This document shows, piece by piece, positions 24,801 to 36,189 of a DNA stretch of 64,000 nt. Source of the DNA: Phoronis australis (taxonomy: Eukaryota; Phoronida; Phoronidae). Below the pieces are notes generated by a model that was not told the DNA's origin, did no database searches, and saw only the letters and a list, made by a program, of their open reading frames with translations. Both the position numbers and the translations under genes were made by a program. Location: NCBI GenBank assembly GCA_002633005.1, contig NMRA01000232.1:422866-486865 (forward strand). Direction: 5' to 3'. Within the stretch, counting starts at the first letter, position 1. Each line of letters begins with the position of its first letter.

Positions 24801-25030
24801 GGATGTCGCTGAAACGTTGTCTTGTACGATCTTCATAAATAGTGTTGTGTTGTGTATGTTATTTGTGGTTTATAATTTTATAAATTCCTCATGTTAATTG
24901 TCACACTGTGTACATTTACTTGTTAGTGTGTTATTGCTGGTCAGACCACGAGGGGTTGTAGATTATTTGGAGGTCATAATTGTACAGATGTATATAAGCA
25001 AGGGCTGCTACAAATAAATCTATGATTCAC
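21867..25030 (+). other. Probable 3' UTR and downstream sequence of the GOLIM4-like gene
   Basis: No coding sequence is supported here. AATAAA signals occur, among others, at about 22789 and at 25013-25018. The latter is followed by a T/GT-rich stretch (25035-25070), which makes about 25,030 the best guess for the transcript end. A G-rich run lies at about 23610-23630. A UTR of about 3.1 kb is inferred only. Confidence 0.35.
25013..25018 (+). terminator. Candidate poly(A) signal AATAAA
   Basis: AATAAA followed 20-50 nt later by a T-rich/GT-rich element. It is the last good signal before the repeat-dense intergenic region. Confidence 0.35.
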
Positions 25031-28000
25031 CGCCAGTGTTTTCCTTAACCCAAAATTGTTTTTCTTGTCTTAAGGATGCGTTCACATATTACGCCATCTT
25101 TTGAGTGGGAGGTTATTTGAAAAGGTCGGGATTTGTGAGAGGGGGAGGGTTAGGCTGATGGTGACGTCATCATGTGGTTAGTTAAAATGTCTTTTTCGCT
25201 GTACGTATCGTTGGGAAACGGGTTCACCTTCTAGCAGAATGAATTCCAAGACCTGAACCCGTCGTTTCACGCCTCCAAAATTTGCTCAAATATAAGACCA
25301 ACGACAGGCCCACTCCATTATAGCGTAAACCTGTCACTGACGAGCTACACGTGGTGTAGCGCATATAAGTAAGGATGCGCTTAAAAGCATAGGCAGTGTT
25401 GTGACGGACTTTAAATGTTCATCATTACATTAAATATGCCAGAGTCGTTTTAATTGCCTTTTATACTATACTTAAAGTTTCATTGTTTTAATAGTGGTAC
25501 TTCAGATTTGAAATCTCAAGTTTCACGTCACTCCAGATTGTCGATTCACAGAGCAGACTGACCAGAGAGTAGCAGACATTGGTACTGTTGTAACGTAACA
25601 TTTAAAAAGTCGTACTTCTAAAACGCTGTTGTTTATTCCTCGTAATATCCTCACTCCTCTGACGAATTTAGGTGTGGAAATATTTATCGTTTTTGATTTG
25701 ATAGTTTAAATGGCGTACTTTATTTCGTTCCTGTTGTGGAGAAAAGAGACGGCAAATCATGTTTCTGAAAGAAAACTTCAGAGAATACTACTGTGAACTA
25801 CAAGTCTTGCCGGGTTTCTCCTTTGGGAATAAATGACCAGATTTTTTAGAAGGCTTTAAAACATTGGGAGTATGTATGGTTTACCCTCACTTGAAAAAGT
25901 CAGAAAACCGGTACGTGATGTTATGCATATATTTTCTAGGGCAAATTGGTTCAAATTGTTACTTTGTATTTTTACTTAATATATCGCTTTTTCGTATGGG
26001 TCCACTAACGGAGAGGGTCACAGTGATAGAATCTATTGCTTCTCCTTACCTGTTTTTGTGAAATCGTGCATCCTTACGTTAAGGGAGCTGACCCGACGAC
26101 GGAATTAATTGTCAATATTTCCATTTTTCAAAAATGATATAGCCTTTCATATCACGTTATTTGTGCAGCATGTCCTCCATATTATGGATCAACCCCTTCT
26201 CGACGAGGTCCTCTCTTGCAAAGGCAGTGCGTGTCCATTGCTCCGCCCCCTATAAGTGCGGGCGCTATAATTTATTCACGAGGGGATTTAGAAAAAAATC
26301 TATCCCATGAATATCATCGCCTATGTGAAGCAACAACATCAACTCAGCATTGACGGGAATCGATGGTTTTATGTTGGTGCTTAACAATACCATAAGTATT
26401 GTATTTCTTTTGAAAATCGCCATTAGAAAAGCATCACTGATAGAGAACTGAGGCAGTTGTTCGTGCAAAGCTCGCTGTGTACTACATGTGTGTTGATCAG
26501 ACTTTTTGGAGCGCAAGATTAATTTATATCATAAATCGTGACTGTTACCACCGGTACGCACTAGAATTCATGTTAATACGAATAAATTCTACGGAGAATT
26601 TCTCGGGGTAGATCCCTAAACCCGCTAGACAGTTCCTTAGCGTGCGAGGCTAAATCGCGCAATTAGCGCGTGAGTCTGCGAGAGATGCAAATCAAGGAGC
26701 ATCTCAATACTGAAAGGCATGAGTTGCGATGACAGTCACTTTTGTTAACAGATGTCAAGCGAAGTGCTGGACAGAGAGCTCTTAAGTTACAAGATTTGCA
26801 CTGGCAAGAGATCAGCCATGTAGTTATGGTGTCAAATAACACTCGACCATGAAAATACACTAGGTTTTCAAATTCTTTCAGTTGCGGCTTCAATACCATA
26901 ACAATCGCAAGTTATGGCCAATCACCCCGACATCAGCTGACCAGCTAACCCGGGATACGAGAGATAAAAGCTAACTTTGTGAAAAATACGAAACTCCGTT
27001 AACACCCCCTCACTATAATCACGCACTGACGGCATAAATTAATTATCAAGTGCTGTTTTTGCAACCCCTTCGCTATTTTAGGAGAAAGTCGCGTTTCATT
27101 GTTCGGTGCACATGGAGCGCAATGCTAAAATCAATTTTACTCTACTCAGTTAACCACCCGAGTGCCCACGCGCTACGCATGCTTAACTCGAAACCGTGAA
27201 CTCGTGTATTATTGCCTGAAGTGACTGCTCTATTTTCATAATTCCCTTGGCAATTGTTAATATTAATTGGACTTGCTGGCTTCAACTATGTGGCAATTCT
27301 TAATCGGCCATTTCCAACACATTTGTTTGGCTTTAGCTCTCAGGTAAATTTGCAAAAAGTGCGGATTTATTTTCGTGGTCTGATGGTCAAGGTTTTTAAT
27401 TTTTCAAAATGATAAAGCAACAGGGTTATCAGCTATAAGTACTTAGTTATTGCTTTAAAAGGAGATGGTTATTGCTGGTGTGTAGGTTGTAGCAGAACCT
27501 TTTTTACAAATCATTGATGTACCATTGACCGAGAGTGTCCCCGTCATTTTGACTGGCGTACTTGTATGCTAGGTTTCAACTCACAGATGAGTTATCGAGA
27601 TAAGTACGACACTAGTTTCATGTACAGTGTATTTCAACTTCGAGATGATAGTGTAACTGTTCTTGTGATGCATTCAACGAAACTTACTAAACACGTCCTA
27701 GAAACGCCATCGTCAACGGCTGTTCGCCTATCATAAGTATACAGTAGTTCGACCTCAAAATTGTTTCCGAGAAAAACACTTTCTTCAGGCATTTCAATTG
27801 CATTAATAACTCACTTTCGCGACTGCAAGGTAGGGACTGTCCGTGTTGTATTCTGGGCTCTTAGTTGACGATCTGCCACTCACTGGTCAAGTGTAAAACA
27901 ATACTGTACGTATGTCATACATTTCCAGGTTGATCATGACTGCGCATGCACCTAAACTCAAAACAAACACCTCGTTAACCCAGTAACTTGAAAACATTAA

Positions 28001-28035
28001 CCAGGATATTTTACGTAATGTAGAATTACTGTTTT
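25031..28035. other. Intergenic region between the convergent genes, left part
   Basis: No exon is supported. It contains the dispersed repeat at 26655-26820. A GGCGGATC-type end also occurs near 24545, inside the inferred 3' UTR. Confidence 0.4.
26655..26820 (+). repeat. Dispersed repeat, copy 2
   Basis: Second copy of the repeat at 3790-3938, here in the intergenic region beyond the GOLIM4-like gene. Confidence 0.5.
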
Positions 28036-28640
28036 ATAGGCGGATTTAGGGGGGCCGCCCCCCCCCCTTGGTTGCCGCAAAAAAACAGCAAGAGCGTAAG
28101 GAAATGTTGAGTTTATTACTTAACCCCGGCAATTAAAATTATGCGGATGAAACAATATTTAAATGTGCGCAGTTTTAGTGTTTGGGGGGCTCAGATCCAA
28201 TATCAAGTGTCAAATTCGGAACAGAGCGCATTCATAACGGAACTATCATGGCTAAGTATAGGCTCTCCCGTGAAATCCCAGGCGACCCGCAGTGGCGCTG
28301 CGCACTACGACTCCGTTTCCGTCGTCTGCTCCACTGTGCAATGAAGAAAGTTTACTTCATTTTTTTAAAGAAAATGGAACCTGAGTGACGATGAAAAAAC
28401 AGAAGCTGCTGGTAAGATGTGAATTTTAATCGAAGCCTTAGTGAATCACTAAGAAACTCATAATTCTCTCTTTGTCAAACCTTAACTAGAGACGATTTCC
28501 AAAGCAATCCCGTCATTATTGCCAACACGAAAAACGGATTTGGTCTTTTGGGCATTTGAAGACTATTTTAAATACAACAAATTTGTTAAGAACCGATTGC
28601 ACAAAATATAAAACGTGTAATAAACATTACAAAAAGAAAT

Positions 28641-31600
28641 TAGTCTAGTTGCCAGCCCAATAGCCCCCATAGTGAACCTTGCAATGTTGATTACTGTAAA
28701 TTTTTTTGTTGAAATATATTAAATATGATCAGGAGAACAAAATTAGCTTGGTTGCACTTAGTGCAACTTTGAGCATTTTTTGCAATTCATGATGGCGGAT
28801 TCCGCCATTTTGAATTTCGACCCACTTAAGTTATTTCAATTTGATAACTAACAGGGTCATGTAATACATTGTTTATACCACTTTCTAGGATGAGGAGTCC
28901 ATTTCTGGTGTTATTTTATTAATACGGGGTTATTTTAATGGTCAAACCGGAGGTCAAAGGTCAAAACTGCCTAGCAGACTTCTGACATTTGGTTTCTTAT
29001 CTCATTGTTTTTCATTTTCTCCGTTACGTTAGTAATAATGACAGAAATAAATCATAGGATTTCATTGTCCGAATTTATTTTTTGTGTTGGTATTTTGTTA
29101 GTAAGTAACAAGTTAATAAACCATTCGTGAAATTTTGAGAAAATTTAGGAAGATCGAGTAAAAAAGTCGTAGTAACGGTGTTTTTTGGAGTAGTGGTCCT
29201 TCGAAGTAGCTGGTTTTTTCGGAGTGGTGGGCCATCGGAGTAGTAACCTGTTACACTCCAGTATAGTCAACTGAAAGGCTAGAACCGATGCACTGTAGAT
29301 ATACAATCTCATCACAGCCATGTTGTTACTTAATGCCTACTCAAATGGGACCAAGTCTTATGTAGAGCTGATGGTTTACCTGGAGACGGTCGATATCCAC
29401 CCACATCGTTAAATTGTCTTTGTAAGTCAACACTGCTGTCTCTCATGTTTCTGCCTTAGCTTCTTCCTCCAACAACCCTGTCTGAAGGAGATGTTGATAT
29501 ATTTCATTGAAGCAGGTCATCATAAACGTGGAATTTCTTCTCGACTAGTATATGATAGCGCCTCCATGTACGTTGTCTTAATTTTCACAATTTGCACGTA
29601 ACTCCATTCATAAATTAACAATAAACGGCTAGGCGCAATAACGTCAACCTAAACTACGACAAAATTCGACAAACGTGCGATAAGTGTTCGACTAAGGTGC
29701 CAAACATTTCTGGCAAGAAGTTTATACCAAGTTTAGCAGCTTGACAGAGTTCTTTCGAAGTTTATATTGAAGTTTGCTGGGTGTAGAGCACCTGTCCAAT
29801 AGCCAAAAAGTTCTACTCGAAGCTGCGCACAGCTGTCAACACTTGGATGGCAAGGCTGTAGTACCAGCTGACCGATTCGAAAAACAGGGATACTGAGTAA
29901 AAGGTTCTGGGATCATAAGAGGCATTTTAATGAGAGCCGAGCAATTAAGTGGACATGTGGATATAGAGTTTTAGTGGGTGTACTGCCATGGAGAACATAT
30001 TATTAAGTAATGCGGAACGAAGGTGGTGAAGAGCAAACGTCATGTAGTGGAGTGACAGAAAAAAGACTAAAGTACATGAAGGGAGGATAGGAGCTGAACG
30101 AGGAAGACTAGAGAAAGATTGCGGAGGAGATAGAGAAGCACAGATACCCGCTCACTGACCATCGATCATATATCTATAACATCTGCAATCGCCGAGTAAA
30201 TTCCAGTACGAGCTGGTCATTGGGCATGAGCAAAGTAGTCAGCTTTTTAGTTTTTATAAGCAGTGAATGTTACAAAGCGATTTAAGAAAAAGTCAAAATA
30301 CTGGAGTTGCTGAAGAAGACTTACTGTCGATGGAAGGCCACTACGCTGAGACGCTGTTCAGTTGCCTGTTAGTTGTAAGACAGCAATGTAACATTAAAAT
30401 AGCTGATATCTGTCAGTATGAACTTATTGAGTCCACTCCCTACAGTCCAGGGGCCCGTTCCAAGAAACTGACTTAAGTTCATTTTTGACTTAAGTCTAAG
30501 ATTTGTCTTAACTACCATACTTTGAAAATTCCACATCCGGAAAGATGGTCAAAATTAAGACAAACCTTTTATAAAAAATTTACTTCAAACTTAAGATCTC
30601 TTTCTTGAAACGTTATAGAGGCAAATTTAAGTCTTCTCTTAAAATTTACTAAAATTTAAGATTTGTCTTAAGTCAGTTTTGTCGGAACGGGCCCCAGATC
30701 GACAAATACGACAGTCTGAGGAAGGGTCACAAAGCCATTTTTGTCAAATCTCTTCGCGTTATGTCACAAATCATTCTGCTCCGGAGGTAGAGTTGATTGC
30801 TGTTGCCCAGCTTTTGTACCTGGTCTTTTGAGTGTTTCCATAAGTACATGAGATTCAGGTAAAACCTCGGCACTCTACTAGCTCCCTGCCCTCCCGCTTG
30901 TGAAACAATTATTCGCTTTGGAAAATGTGACCACAAAGATCCCTACACAAAGGACCATTACACGATAACATGAGGGAAAGTTGAGGAAATCATGCTAACC
31001 CCAGTTTCCAAACATCCCTTTTGCAGCTAAGAAATTAGTATTCTAAATAACGCTATGTTAAACAAGCTTCTATGTGTATGAAGCTATTCCCTTCTATTCA
31101 ACATCGAACAGGTCAAAAAGAGCCACTGTGTAATTACACATGCTGAAGCAGACTGAGGCTGTATGGGTAAATGTTGAAAGTGGTGGAAGAAGGCACCCAC
31201 CCCCTCAGAATCACTTGTGACAACACTGACGTCTCCGAGCTCTTGATTTATGGGGCGTCTAGGATGACATTTGACGCCAAGACTCAAATGGACTCAAATG
31301 GAGAAGTGGAATGGTAGTATTTCGGACATAATGGAACATTTTAGAGATTTGACCTGAAAAAGTGCCGCCAACATGAGAGGTCACAAGACGTGAAGGTAAT
31401 GGGCAAAGAAAAGTTCTTGGTTTGAACGAGCTGCCAGACACGCCAATGTGACCCCTCTCTGAGTACACACGAAGGTAAGTTGAACTTCTCTCAGTCAGTG
31501 CCTCCTGAGCGGTATGCGTAGGTCTGGTACAAAAATATTTTAAACTTATTATTGAGATGTTGGGAGGATATCTTATTCCAGTATTTAGCTGTCCCTTATT

Positions 31601-32013
31601 CTTGATATAATGGAATCACACAAATGATAATTCCACATTTCCCATAAATTTAACATTTCGTCGGTTAAAGGGGTGCATTTTCCTTGATTCAGTTCAAAGT
31701 GACAGTTGGCCTCTCATTTGACCTTGACTTTGACCTTGCATCCATTACATGATATCAGAAATGGACTCTCCGTCCCAAAAAACATTGGAAACCATTTAGT
31801 TGCAGTATCCTACACGGTATCATGTTCAGAGTGTGGAAATTGGGCGAAATTCAAGATGGCGGAAGCCGCCATATTGAATTATAAAAAATGCTCAAAGTTG
31901 CACAAAGTGCAACCAAGTTAATTTTATTCTCCTAACCACAAGTAATAAATTTTCAAACGAAAACTTTGCAGTAAACAACATTGCAGGGTCAACTTTTTGG
32001 CAGCTAGACTAAG
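28641..32013. mobile_element. 3.37-kb DNA transposon with ~200-bp inverted ends
   Basis: The left end (tagtctagttgcc, then ggttgcacttagtgcaac and gatggcggattccgccat) is the inverse of the right end (gatggcggaagccgccat, gttgcacaaagtgcaacc, ggcagctagactaag). Inverted similarity extends about 200 bp. The interrupted host repeat supplies the empty site: aaagaaaTAggtttc at 62,792. This fits a TA target duplication with a 3-bp loss at the left junction. The interior has only short broken ORFs and no recognised transposase, so it is probably non-autonomous or decayed. Confidence 0.75.
30451..30694. mobile_element. 244-bp palindromic MITE with CAG target duplication
   Basis: Terminal inverted repeats GGGCCCGTTCC / GGAACGGGCCC are perfect, flanked on both sides by CAG. 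The interior is rich in cttaag and forms a long imperfect palindrome. It is nested inside the 3.37-kb transposon. A 3-bp duplication is a feature of PIF/Harbinger-like and some CACTA-like elements; the superfamily is not settled. Confidence 0.8.
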
Positions 32014-32069
32014 TAGGTTTCGCGCGCAAACGCTGTGGACCATAAACAAGTATTAGATTAGTAGTTAAA

Positions 32070-32140
32070 TCGTGGTGGTGCAGTGGTATAGCACGCGCGC
32101 TCTATTCGCCAAGACGTGAGTTCGAGTCTGCGGTACTTGC
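32070..32140 (+). repeat. tRNA-like pol III promoter inside the split GGCGGAT element
   Basis: Box A TGGTGCAGTGG (32076-32086) and box B GTTCGAGTC (32120-32128) match the consensus at every position, 33 bp apart. The sequence occurs in a dispersed repeat, so it is a tRNA-derived (SINE-like) module rather than a cellular tRNA gene. Confidence 0.7.
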
Positions 32141-32269
32141 ACGTTTTTCTGTTTGACACGTTCTCCGTGTTTTTTTTGCCTTTTTTTCTTAGATATTACT
32201 TCAGGAATCAAGGAAAATGCTTGATTTTTAGAGGAAAAAACAGAAAAATTTCCTGGGCTGGAGGGGGGT

Positions 32270-32445
32270 TTGGCCCCCTGCCGACCTCCCCCCATTCGGT
32301 GCTATGCGCATCTACAATCGAAGTTTGCGCAGAATGTCGTTAGGGTGCAAAATTCCGTCTCGTACACAGTCGCGCAAAGCGCGATTGTAGAGGCGCGTAG
32401 CACCGAATTGGGAGAGGTTGGGGAGGGGGAGTTGCCCCATCCGCC
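32270..32445. repeat. Long imperfect hairpin
   Basis: The arm cgacctccccccattcggtg with tgcgcatctacaatcg (about 32281-32325) is the inverse of cgattgtagaggcgcgtagc with accgaattgggagaggttgg (about 32381-32430). The centre contains a second small palindrome, tcgcgcaaagcgcga. Confidence 0.8.
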
Positions 32446-32729
32446 CAGGGGAAATGATGTTTTTGCCTCTGTAAATCCAGCATTTTCTTGATTTCTGAAG
32501 TATAATCAGACCTCGACGGCTCTACAGTTTGGCCAACTCGCTATTTGCGACTAGTGCTGAAAAACCCCACGATCCAGATCGTTTTCTGGAATCCGACGTA
32601 GCTGCACTGCAAATTTTCAACTCGTCAAACTGCCTCTAAAAACGCCCTTGATTTTAGACTTTTACCTGCTGGTTTAAAAACGAAAACTTCGTAAAAACTG
32701 CATGAAGTCACGACCTATTGGCCAGAGCG

Positions 32730-33290
32730 TGCGTTCTCTTCGCGCCACAACGCTTCCAACTAAAACACTTAGCTAAGAGACATACTTGTTTATGGTCCAC
32801 AACTTACGCGCAAACCTGCTTCTTTCGTAATATTTATTACTCCGGCGCTTTATATTTTATGCAAAAGTTGTTGTGTTTTAAACAGTCTTAAAGTTGCCCA
32901 AAAACAAAATTAATCCATTTTTCTTGTTAGCGTTAACCACGCGCTTGCTTTAGAAATCCTGAGACGAGTATCATTACTGGTCTCAGGCATATAGTCTTAA
33001 AATTTTAATGTTTGACAAAAAGAGAATTATGAGTCATTCACTAGGGTTCGATTAAAATTTACATCTTACAAGCAGCTTCTGCTTCTTCGTCGTCACTTAC
33101 CTCTCGTTTTCTTTGAAAATATGAAGTAATTTTCTGCACTGCAGAGTGGAACGGACGACCGGGAAACGAAGTGGTAGTGATTAGCGTTGCTGCCAGTCGC
33201 CTGGAGTGGGATATCACGCAATGACACGTTGACCTGGACGGCATGACTTGGACCGCAATGGAACAACACGAGGACGTGGTTCATAGGCGC
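32730..33290 (-). mobile_element. Diverged inverted copy of the GGCGGAT-element interior
   Basis: Read on the minus strand it matches 28255-28640 and 32016-32055: the segments for attctctttttgtcaaac and ggaccataaacaagta align in order, with extra sequence between. It lies tail to tail with the split copy. Confidence 0.6.
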
Positions 33291-33370
33291 TTTAGTTATT
33301 GTTATATAAACATTTAGTAATAACTAATGTTATTAAAATGACTGTGTTCAGGGCTCTCACTCAGACAAAC

Positions 33371-34163
33371 TCGGGAATTGGGACCTAAGGCTTCTGAATG
33401 GGATATCATAGACTGAGTCGGGCGCTCAAGGGACTATTGTACAGCACGGTCGATGTCGCATATATTCCAATATTTCAGTCTCTACATCACTTCACTAGTT
33501 CCGTGAGCGCGCAGCTTAAGACGTTCCACAAATTCCTGTTGGCATGCAGCCGTTGAGGTTGGAACAGTCTACGGTTGCAAATTGTAAACTTGTGTAGTTT
33601 TGCTTACTACATGTGCCACTTTTGAGCGGGCTTGGCCTTTTTCAACAATTGGAATTTTTGAACAACCCCTTTGAAAATGCTCCAGAAGCCATATACAACC
33701 GCACCCTTTCAACGCATTATCCTAATAAAGTGAACTTACCCTAAACAGAATCCTAATGAAGTGAATATTGACTTTCAGCCTGTTTCACTCTTGGAAATAG
33801 TTTCGGATACGATAATACCATCTACTCTTTCCTCCCCATCTCGCGTTAAAGGTGTCTTGTGTAAGACCTACTTTCGTACACCTTACGAATGATTTGGCAG
33901 TACCGTAATAACGTCAAATTCACAAAAGGTCAAAATTGTTCATTAAACGCGTAGGGAGAAGTCTGAATTTGAGAGCGCAAGGACAAAAGGGCAGTCGAAT
34001 TAGTTAGTATCCCCCTCCCCAGTAGTGCTTACCTTGCTATACCGGTAATGGAGGGGGCGTTGAAGTAAAACTGTAGCCGGGGGACTACAACATATGTGTG
34101 GACGGTGGGAGGTGCCGCTGTCAGTAGTGAAGGGGTAAGGGAGGAACGAATGACGACCTCGGG
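33371..34163. repeat. 793-bp direct duplicate, copy 1
   Basis: Begins tcgggaattggg and ends cgacctcggg, immediately before the N gap. Same length as copy 2, with nine single-base differences by eye and no indels. No gene is seen in it. Confidence 0.95.
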
Positions 34164-34507
34164 NNNNNNNNNNNNNNNNNNNNNNNNNNNNNNNNNNNNN
34201 NNNNNNNNNNNNNNNNNNNNNNNNNNNNNNNNNNNNNNNNNNNNNNNNNNNNNNNNNNNNNNNNNNNNNNNNNNNNNNNNNNNNNNNNNNNNNNNNNNNN
34301 NNNNNNNNNNNNNNNNNNNNNNNNNNNNNNNNNNNNNNNNNNNNNNNNNNNNNNNNNNNNNNNNNNNNNNNNNNNNNNNNNNNNNNNNNNNNNNNNNNNN
34401 NNNNNNNNNNNNNNNNNNNNNNNNNNNNNNNNNNNNNNNNNNNNNNNNNNNNNNNNNNNNNNNNNNNNNNNNNNNNNNNNNNNNNNNNNNNNNNNNNNNN
34501 NNNNNNN
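34164..34507. other. Assembly gap (344 N)
   Basis: A run of N whose two edges coincide exactly with the end of duplicate copy 1 and the start of copy 2. Confidence 0.98.
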
Positions 34508-35300
34508 TCGGGAATTGGGACCTAAGGCTTCTGAATGGGATATCATAGACTGAGTCGGGCGCTCAAGGGACTATTGTACAGCACAGTCGATGTCGCATAT
34601 ATTCCAATATTTCAGTCTCTACATCACTTCACTAGTTCCGTGAGCGCGCCACTTAAGACGTTCCACAAATTCCTGTTGGCATGCAGCCGTTGAGGTTGGA
34701 ACAGTCTACGGTTGCAAATTGTAAACTTGTGTAGTTTTGCTTACTACATGTGCCACTTTTGAGCGGGCTTGGCCTTTTTCAACAATTGGAATTTTTGAAC
34801 AACCCCTTTGAAAATGCTCCAGGAGCCATATACAACCGTACCCTTTCAACGCATTATCCTAATAAAGTGAACTTACCCTAAACAGAATCCTAATGAAGTG
34901 AATATTGACTTTCAGCCTGTTTCCTTCTTGGAAATAGTTTCGGATACGATAATACCATCTACTCTTTCCTCCACATCTCGCGTTAAAGGTGTCTTGTGTA
35001 AGACCTACTTTCGTACACCTTACGAATGATTTGGCAGTACCGTAATAACGTCAAATTCACAAAAGGTCAAAATTGTTCATTAAACGCGTAGGGAGAAGTC
35101 TGAATTTGGGAGCGCAAGGACAAAAGGGCAGTCGAATTAGTTAGTATCCCCCTCCCCAGTAGTGCTTACCTTGCTATACCGGTAATGGAGGGGGCGTTGA
35201 AGTAAAACTGTAGCCGGGGGACTACAACATATGTGTGGACGGTGGGAGGTGCCGCTGTCAGTAGTGAAGGGGTAAGGGAGGAACGAATGACGACCTCGGG
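34508..35300. repeat. 793-bp direct duplicate, copy 2
   Basis: About 99% identical to 33371-34163. It continues into unique sequence (tagaaactgggtgg), whereas copy 1 is preceded by unique sequence. Confidence 0.95.
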
Positions 35301-36012
35301 TAGAAACTGGGTGGTGGGCCCTAACAATGGCCTCGAGACAAAATTCCAAGGAAAACTGCCGGGTTGCACTCTATTCAAAATATATTAACGTTGTTTGTAC
35401 GTCAAATCAAGCAAAACATCGTGAAGCACTCCACGTTGTACAACACCTAAAACATTACTATCATGTCCTGCTTTTCGCCAGCAAACAGTCAGATTTTTTT
35501 GGGCTCCCATGTCACTCTTCCAACCCCTTATTACAGTTAACGTTTTTGGTCGTTGGAGGGGGCGGGGATGCTAGATGCCAGCGTAGCCGGCGGCAAGATG
35601 AATCCGCATCCGTGCAGCGTGCCCATGTTGGGAGTATCTGTGAAACAGTCAGCGCCTTTTCTCAATATGGACCTATAAAATATTAACTGAATCAAAATTG
35701 AATAAAAAATTGGACGCTTTCTGCAGAATTATGTTGCAAAATGGGCTATTTTGTTCAGTAACCCTAGAAATAAACCCTTTAGTGGTGAATTAAGCGGAAA
35801 AGGCACCCTTTCATATGGATCAGTCACCCATCTGAGCGGTACGTCCTAAACTACTTCCGGCCTTATAGGTGAGTGGTCCCGGTCCCTTTTTCGTGGTACG
35901 TGACCCCGCAACAAAAGTGTCAAAGAAATAGCCCTTTGCATCAGGGGTGCTTAGAGAACGACGCCACTGAGGGCGACCACAGTTTTTGCACATAATCTCT
36001 GACGATGCGGAG

Positions 36013-36189
36013 CTATTTCGGAGGTCTAAGCGAGTGCCAAGCGGACGCGGGTTTTCTTAGTGACGTAATCATCTGATTCCAGTGAGCCAGTTCTGTTCCT
36101 GTGGTATTGGGGCCGACGATCACGTGACCCAATGGAACATTCTTGCTTTTTGGAAGCTGCTCAGCGACTGATATCCGTAATTCTGTATC
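36013..36189 (-). CDS. SYT12: SYT12 terminal exon with stop codon
   Basis: 59 codons including TAG at 36013-36015. Encodes the last C2B strands (LGHVIVGPNTTGTELAHWNQ) and AWHSLRPPK. The WHSL sequence is the WHxL motif at the end of synaptotagmin C2B domains. No convincing minus-strand AATAAA was found just downstream. Confidence 0.92.
   Translation of the reverse strand, partial: DTELRISVAEQLPKSKNVPLGHVIVGPNTTGTELAHWNQMITSLRKPASAWHSLRPPK

Larger units (their letters stand above)
28036..32480 (+). mobile_element. GGCGGAT-ended element, copy split by a nested transposon
   Basis: 28036-28640 matches 62188-62795, and 32014-32310 matches 62796-63070. Together they make one element of the same family as the intact copy at 62.2 kb, with 3.37 kb inserted between. 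The left end is taggcggatttagggggg. The right end is rearranged: instead of a clean GATCCGCC end it runs into an inverted repeat at 32270-32445. Confidence 0.7.

Noticed and set aside
32070-32140. A functional tRNA gene
   Set aside because: Although box A and box B are perfect, the sequence is part of a dispersed repeat with a second, degraded copy at 62.87 kb, and I could not draw a convincing cloverleaf acceptor stem.
34096-34548. Open frames on both strands across the 344-N gap
   Set aside because: They are open only because N was translated as X.
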